13,379 bases of DNA from Phoronis ovalis (Eukaryota; Phoronida; Phoronidae), in NCBI GenBank assembly GCA_028565635.1, contig JAOXYB010038606.1, forward strand, positions 1-13,379. The letters run 5' to 3'. The notes beneath the pieces were generated by a model that had not been told where the DNA came from, did not search any database, and saw only the letters and a program-made list of their open reading frames with translations. Position 1 is the stretch's first letter. The number at the start of each line of letters is the position of its first letter. A program made the position numbers and the translations under genes. Positions 9,048 through 13,379 of this stretch are shown one piece after another.

Positions 9048-9104
9048 CAAGGCTGGTTCAGGTTTTTTGCTCCAGTACAGCAAGTCTGGTTTATAGCTGA
9101 AAAT
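9048..9104 (-). pseudogene. Decayed copy of the coiled-coil gene's last exon
   Basis: Reading the - strand from 9104, the acceptor TTTCAG is kept and is followed by CTATAAACC where the real exon has GTACAAAAA. Nine bases (three codons) are then missing, and AGACTTGCTGTACTGGAGCA matches the real AGAATTGCTGCACTGGAGCA with two differences. Similarity continues to about 9048 with one extra base. In the original frame the second codon is TAA, and a TGA occurs at 9060-9058, so this copy cannot replace the real exon. It is probably the relic of a local tandem duplication. Confidence 0.6.
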
Positions 9105-9217
9105 TAAGGGTATCATTCAATGTTTGCTGAGTAAATATGTTTAATCTCCCATTAAATTGCGTTTGGCAAGTAAATTAACGAATGACCTTTGCACACCTGT
9201 TATATTTCACCTTCAAC

Positions 9218-9280
9218 TCAAAACAATAGCTATACGTGTACATACGAATTTCATACGTACACATATAGCTATTGTTTTGA
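9218..9280. repeat. 63-bp near-perfect hairpin
   Basis: Two 29-base arms (9218-9246 starting TCAAAACAATAGCTATA, and 9252-9280) are reverse complements with only three mismatches, around a 5-base AATTT loop. The mismatches are all transitions. The size is in the range of a microRNA precursor stem, but the tight loop and high symmetry fit a palindromic repeat at least as well. Confidence 0.8.
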
Positions 9281-10184
9281 TTTGATTATGAATACTCTAC
9301 ATTTATGATAGTTAGTAGGACCACCTGCAGTAGACGAGGCAGGATATGTCGATGAAACTAGATTATATTGGAACTAATGATACACGGTACGCATACTTTT
9401 AACAGAAACCAAACTTTTCAGTATGCATTTGTTGTATATAATTGTAAACAACAGTGAAGATATCATAAAGCGTACGTCAATCAAAATGGATATCAACTGG
9501 ATTTGAACCAAGATTCAAATTTTGTGAAAAAAAATCTCGGAAAGGTCAAAATGGCACAGAGGTATTTGCAAACGTTTACATTTGATTTTTTTGAAATATG
9601 GGATTTTTTTCGAATTAAATCTGATCTTTACGGGTTAAAATTGAGATGGCGTTAGTGCCTTAGGACACTGATTTCAATAATTTTTATTCGGGGGTGATCC
9701 AATCTTTCAAACCCTTACCAGCTTTCGGAGAAAAAATTCAAAAAAACTTGAACAATGAGAGTCAGTAATCCGAGTAGGTGGCGCTCCCTGCTTGTCGCAG
9801 ATAAGCAAATGAGAAAAGAGGAAAAACGCTAATTGATGCGCGTGGTGGATCTATATTGGGCATATGCAGCAGATATGGTAGCTGCATGCAATTAGTTGCC
9901 TGATGCCATATATGCTTTTTAGCAGGCATTTAGGTTTACTGTTGCTATTGTCTTTCAAGATAATTAACCTAAGATTCACATCTGTAGCAATCCTTCACTT
10001 TTAACACGTAAAAATCAGAATCACATCGAAACACATGTTTCCTTTCAAAAAAACCCACATTGCAAAAATTCAAATATATATACATTTTCAAATACCTCTC
10101 GTTTTGACTTTCATTGCTTAAAAAACAACATTTGAAATATGGTTTTAGAAGACAAAAAAACACAGTTTATATCAATTTTCAAGT
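9281..10184. other. Downstream region of the coiled-coil gene
   Basis: It probably includes the 3' UTR of the - strand gene. On the - strand the first clear AATAAA is at 9688-9683, about 500 bases after the stop. A 64-codon open frame at 9969-10163 (- strand) lies inside this likely UTR and has no protein-like features. Nothing else is recognised. Confidence 0.4.
9683..9688 (-). terminator. Candidate poly(A) signal of the coiled-coil gene
   Basis: TTTATT on the + strand reads AATAAA on the - strand, about 500 bases beyond the stop at 10185. It is the nearest canonical signal that I found. A non-canonical signal could lie closer. Confidence 0.35.
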
Positions 10185-10265
10185 TTAGGTAACCCTTTGT
10201 ACCAGTGTTTGGGCTGATTCACGTTCTTGCTCCAGTGCAGCAATTCTAGCTTCAAGTTTTTGTAC
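10185..10265 (-). CDS. Coiled-coil gene, last exon
   Basis: The acceptor is GTTTTATGTTTCAG ending at 10266. Twenty-six codons in phase 0 are followed by TAA. The peptide VQKLEARIAALEQERESAQ has Leu/Ile/Leu in heptad-like positions, typical of a short coiled coil. A decayed copy of this exon, with its acceptor, lies about 1.2 kb downstream at 9048-9104. Confidence 0.78.
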   Translation of the reverse strand, partial: VQKLEARIAALEQERESAQTLVQRVT

Positions 10266-12601
10266 CTGAAACATAAAACACTTTTTAATTATTGAAACAA
10301 TGTATTTTGCGAGTATTTAGCATTCGGCGGTGCAAATAACCCTTTAAATTAAAAAAAAATGCATATAAGTGTATATGACAAGTATCAATCAATACTCTAC
10401 GTCAGCGTTTGGCCCAGGATTGAAAACTGTTTTCGTGCATAAATATTACATTTTAAGATTGCCGCCTGCAGCAAAATATGATTGGTAATCAGACCAGTTT
10501 TCGGTTACAATGGTTATGCTGTGGGCACTGTGTTCCTATTATATTATTTTAATAAATTAAAGAAGAACTAGAAAAATGCATTAAAATAATTTGAAAACAG
10601 CTTGAGATAAACTGAAGAATTTTGCGCAAACTGACTTTGGAGTGTTTATGTGAAATACCAAGATGGTTGTATTCTGGCACTGACATACGAATTCCTAATT
10701 GTGCCATATTCTGGTACACATTCATGTATGTGAAATTTTTGAGGTCGTGCCGGCGTGTCAATCACGTCAATTTTTACCTACGTATCCCCCTTTTACTGGT
10801 GGATAGTTGCTGGCTAATTAAAAAAAAAAGAACTTGTAAAACGGATATTGTTGTCCATTAAACTGTTGTACAATTCCAAGATGGCTGCGCCAAGGGACTA
10901 TCAAACAGATTTTTTATTGTAAGCGTATTATGATGTTTAATAGGCGGTTTCGAGTCCATTACGGAGCGACAAAATCACGTATTCATACCCCCAATAATTG
11001 GACCCTAAATAAGCAAGACTCGTCTTGCATACAACAGACAACTCTAAGCAAGGTACGGTTAAAAACCATATTCTTATTGGTCAACATTGCTGATCGATTG
11101 TCATATCCAAAAGGCGTTTACGCTCATGGGCCTCAAATATACACCACGCGTTTTTATTAACGAGCGTGATTACCCACATGTTAGTTGATTGACCCCCGGG
11201 CTCATACCAGAGTTAGTGGAGCTGCTACTCTTGCCGCCTCTGCGGCATGTCCCTGCGTCTTCACAGAAAGCTGCATGGCATCTGCAGATTTTTGTACAGC
11301 TTCTTTAGATTGATTTTCAGCCGCTTTGGACGTTTCCATTGCCAAGCGTACCTAATGAAACAATTACAGTAAAAGTGGTGCTAACTGGGACTATAAGAAA
11401 ATATCAACATAGTTTTTATGGCTTATTTAGTGCTAGTACGTTAAAAATACATACCGTAAAATCATGTTCATATATTGTACAAAAATGTTTAGTTGCAAAA
11501 TTTTTGTTATAATTATTTCGTCAACAAAATTCATTTCAAAATGAGCGTGATACCTCAACACAGAAATTACGTGGTAGCTGAAGTTATGTTTAAACTTGCA
11601 CTAAAGGATAGTGTGCAAACAATATTTAAAGTCTGATGACGGTATCCGTATTGCATTTTACAGACAGCTCACGTGAAACTGTGAAACAACATTAACTTAT
11701 GTTTACAGTGTGTCTCATCCCATCAATCGGTACTTATTAAATTTGAAGACAAATCCTCTTACTTGTTCTTGCATAATAGTGACTTTGCCATCTAAATTCC
11801 GTTGAGCAAAATCCATAGTTTTTTTTACGTAGGCATCTATATCACTTTTAAGTTCTAAAACAAAGGATATGGCATGTAGGTGCAGGATATGGCATGTACG
11901 TGCAGGATATGGCATGTACGTGCAGATACAGAAGTTCTTATATAAATTGACGACATACTTGTAATGCTTATTAATTAACCTACAATGAATCTCACATACG
12001 AATATCTGCAATGAATCTCACATACGAATATCTACAATGAATCTCACATACGAATATCTGCACGTTGTCGTTATTTTCCCATTTTTTGATACACTATATA
12101 TTATTTTGGATTTTTGACCAAACCTATACCCTACATACACAGTGAAATCCCAATATGATTAAGGAACACATATCCGGGGGGGGGGGGACATACACAATAA
12201 ATGATTTTCAGTATCTGAAGAAAATATTACAGTATATCTTTTGCAACTCGCTGTTGTGATCCATTTTCTGATTAAATATCTTCAAAACGGAAAAAGGCAA
12301 TTTCAGTGGACAAACTTTCTGAATTGAATGTAATATGGAAAGCAGTTTAATTGTATATCACATAAAAACATTGAAACAGTAAGTGCACGTTATTATACAG
12401 CCCATGTTCCAGAAAACAAGAAACTAAACGCGTGAAGACAATAACATTAATGGACACATTTGTAAAACGAAAAATACCATCAAAATGCTTCTGAAGCTGC
12501 TGCTTGTTCTGCTCAAACAATTGTTCTTGGTGTTTCATAAAATCGTTTTGCTGATCAGCTAGTTTCTTTCCAATATCTTGAAGCTGGTTATCAAGCATTT
12601 C
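10185..12601 (-). CDS. Small coiled-coil protein of unknown function, four exons
   Basis: Predicted join on the - strand: 12601-12478, 11854-11763, 11351-11208, 10265-10185. Intron phases are 1, 0 and 0, and all join in frame to a TAA at 10187-10185. Starting at the ATG at 12598 gives 145 residues. The first part is rich in Gln and charged residues (LADQQNDFMKHQEQLFEQNK). The third exon is rich in Ala, Lys and Gln (AAENQSKEAVQKSADAM). The last has a heptad-like pattern (VQKLEARIAALEQERESAQ). All suggest an alpha-helical coiled coil. No catalytic motif, signal peptide or membrane helix is visible, and I do not recognise the family. Start uncertainty: GAAATG at 12601 follows an in-frame TAG that can also serve as a weak splice acceptor. 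The ATG is therefore either the true start or internal to a longer protein. Its 3' end faces the S8 peptidase gene. Confidence 0.72.
10269..11204. other. Intron 3 of the coiled-coil gene
   Basis: Two overlapping short open frames occur on opposite strands (10549-10861), and another lies on the + strand (10930-11160). None has splice sites or protein-like content. AAGATGGCTGC at 10879-10889 resembles a YY1 site. GCAAGAC-TC-GTCTTGC (11013-11028) is a small perfect hairpin. Confidence 0.45.
11208..11351 (-). CDS. Coiled-coil gene, third exon (Ala/Lys/Gln-rich)
   Basis: The acceptor is TTGTTTCATTAG ending at 11352 and the donor is CTG|GTATGA at 11207-11206. There are exactly 48 codons in phase 0, starting VRLAMETSKAAENQ and ending APLTL. 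Without splicing the frame would stop one codon later (TGA). An alternative donor at AGA|GTAGCA would shorten the exon by seven codons and keep the frame, but it is a poorer match. The composition (Ala, Lys, Gln, Glu) fits a helical rod. Confidence 0.74.
11763..11854 (-). CDS. Coiled-coil gene, second exon
   Basis: The acceptor is CCTTTGTTTTAG ending at 11855. The two entry bases AA complete a Glu codon with the G left by the previous exon. Thirty codons follow, starting LKSDIDAYVKKTMDFAQ and ending IMQEQ. The donor is CAA|GTAAGA, a strong match, at 11762. The exon ends in phase 0, matching the next one. The 20-bp minisatellite begins 10 bp upstream of this exon. Confidence 0.72.
11865..11924 (+). 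repeat. 20-bp minisatellite, three copies
   Basis: GGATATGGCATGTACGTGCA is repeated head to tail, with one change (G for C) in the first copy. It lies in intron 1 of the coiled-coil gene, 10 bp from the second exon's acceptor. Confidence 0.93.
11983..12060 (+). repeat. 26-bp minisatellite, three copies
   Basis: Units starting at 11983, 12009 and 12035 all begin CAATGAATCTCACATACGAA and end ATATCTG or ATATCTA. Only that last base differs. It lies in the same intron, 58 bp from the 20-bp array. Confidence 0.93.
12176..12187 (+). repeat. G12 homopolymer
   Basis: Twelve G in a row in intron 1 of the coiled-coil gene. The length is likely to be polymorphic or to contain sequencing error. Confidence 0.85.
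12478..12601 (-). CDS. Coiled-coil gene, first visible exon
   Basis: The donor is TTTGATG|GTATTTTTCG (GT at 12477-12476), leaving the frame in phase 1 after 40 codons from the ATG at 12598. The ATG has a purine at -3 (GAAATG). The bases just upstream read TTATTTATAG, which may be a weak 3' splice site (exon from 12601) or simply an in-frame stop in a 5' UTR. The peptide starts MLDNQLQDIGKKL and contains about ten Gln, with the charge pattern of a long helix. Confidence 0.7.
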
Positions 12602-12732
12602 CTATAAATAATGTTGGTTTAAAAATACCCTATAATTACGAAATTGTACAAGAAAATAGTGTACACGTCTACTGTATCCTTATTCGTGCACTTTGCCTTA
12701 TTTTTGGATCGACTATAAGAAATTAGCCGTCG

Positions 12733-13111
12733 CGATTTATCCAGACTGAATAAATCCATCCGTACCTTCTCAACTAACATCTGGGCTTAGCAATGCTTGA
12801 TCAATATTTAACAAGAGTGAAACAAATATGTCATTAAACTTTTGACCCATCCGGGGATTAGCCTTCTATCCAATTGCCTCAGTGTGATTGAACTATTTCA
12901 CTTGATGCCCGTATAGTCCATTGTTATACATATTTATTGAATTGTAACCTGCAACTTGCGCCAGCAATTTTTAGGCGCTTTATAACATATAAACAATAGT
13001 ATCATCATTCTTTTTGCTTTTTGAGGTAACAAGCAAAAGCTATTAAATCCAGATATTAGTTCAGAAAGTATGGAACACTAACGGATGGATTTATTCAGAC
13101 TGCGATTTATC
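12733..13111. mobile_element. 361-bp MITE of the same family with a perfect 9-bp target duplication
   Basis: The element spans 12742-13102. The left end CAGACTGAATAAATCCATCC is mirrored by GGATGGATTTATTCAGACTG on the right, with one central mismatch. CGATTTATC occurs directly on both sides (12733-12741 and 13103-13111). Inverted similarity continues inward (TACCTTCTCAACTAACATCTGG on the left against the complement of the right end), with 11 bases missing on the left, giving arms of about 50 bp. A 9-bp duplication is typical of Mutator-like transposons, and hAT elements make 8 bp. The superfamily remains unproven without a transposase. Confidence 0.88.
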
Positions 13112-13379
13112 CGCTGATAAGAACTACAACATATGATTGTTTACGTTTGCTACTCCGGTACTTATAAAATCAAATTCGCATTAACAAGGAATAAAAGCCG
13201 GAACTGAGAGGAAGTGAGAAAAAGAAATAATTTTGGTGTACTGTTGATCTCATAATGTATAAATAATCGAAATTCCGCAATAACTTTGGGAAAAACATAA
13301 TCTCCTTCAAGACACCTGAATAAAAGTGAAAACGGCGACACCACCTAATGTAGAACGTGGTATTTTGAATTTTTCAAAT
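13112..13379. other. Right edge, no supported gene
   Basis: On the - strand an acceptor-like TTTTATTCAG ends at 13316 and open frames follow (one reading CLEGDYVFPKVIAEF), but no good donor in a phase fitting the exon at 12601 was found. It could hold an upstream exon of the coiled-coil gene. This is not supported enough to call. Confidence 0.25.

Noticed and set aside
9485-9525. B-box-like TGGTTCAAATCCA on the - strand, suggesting a tRNA or SINE
   Set aside because: The T-stem pairs only 4 of 5, there is no A box or cloverleaf upstream, and no acceptor stem can be formed.
11865-12060. CRISPR-like array
   Set aside because: The repeats are directly adjacent without spacers and lie in an intron of a eukaryotic-style gene; they are minisatellites.
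13162-13344. 60-codon - strand open frame with an acceptor-like site
   Set aside because: No adequate donor in the phase needed by the exon at 12601, and the peptide is Phe/Leu-rich without family signs.

Overview
The window looks like nuclear DNA of an invertebrate animal, most likely marine and possibly a mollusc or another lophotrochozoan (a guess from style, not proven). Genes are broken into short exons with GT..AG introns. The DNA is AT-rich. Introns and intergenic DNA carry several small non-autonomous DNA transposons (MITEs), tandem repeats and decayed duplications. There are no bacterial operons or ribosome binding sites.

Left part (about 474-4424, + strand): a subtilisin-like serine peptidase of family S8. 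Four exons (474-582, 1454-2696, 3027-3275, 4228-4424) join in consistent phases into 598 visible residues ending at a TAA. The complete Asp/His/Asn/Ser catalytic set is present. The 5' end is missing, because the first visible exon starts inside a codon. About 265 visible residues precede the catalytic Asp and match no domain I can name. Intron 1 holds a 596-bp inverted-repeat element with a second inverted-repeat block inside it. Intron 3 holds a 424-bp MITE.

Middle (4425-10184): about 5.8 kb between two convergent genes with no convincing complete gene. It holds candidate poly(A) signals, a phase-compatible alternative 3' exon candidate at 4878-5080, a truncated MITE end, a cluster of AGGTCA half-sites, a 176-bp tandem duplication, a long near-perfect hairpin (9218-9280) and a decayed copy of the neighbouring gene's last exon (9048-9104).

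Right part (12601 down to 10185, - strand): a small coiled-coil protein of unknown function, assembled from four short exons with matching phases (145 aa if the ATG at 12598 is the start). Its introns carry two adjacent minisatellites of three copies each. A 361-bp MITE with a perfect 9-bp target-site duplication lies just upstream (12742-13102). It belongs to the same family as the element in intron 3 of the peptidase gene.

Nothing in the sequence links the two genes functionally beyond their convergent arrangement. All exon structures are inferred from splice signals, frame and phase, without transcript data.
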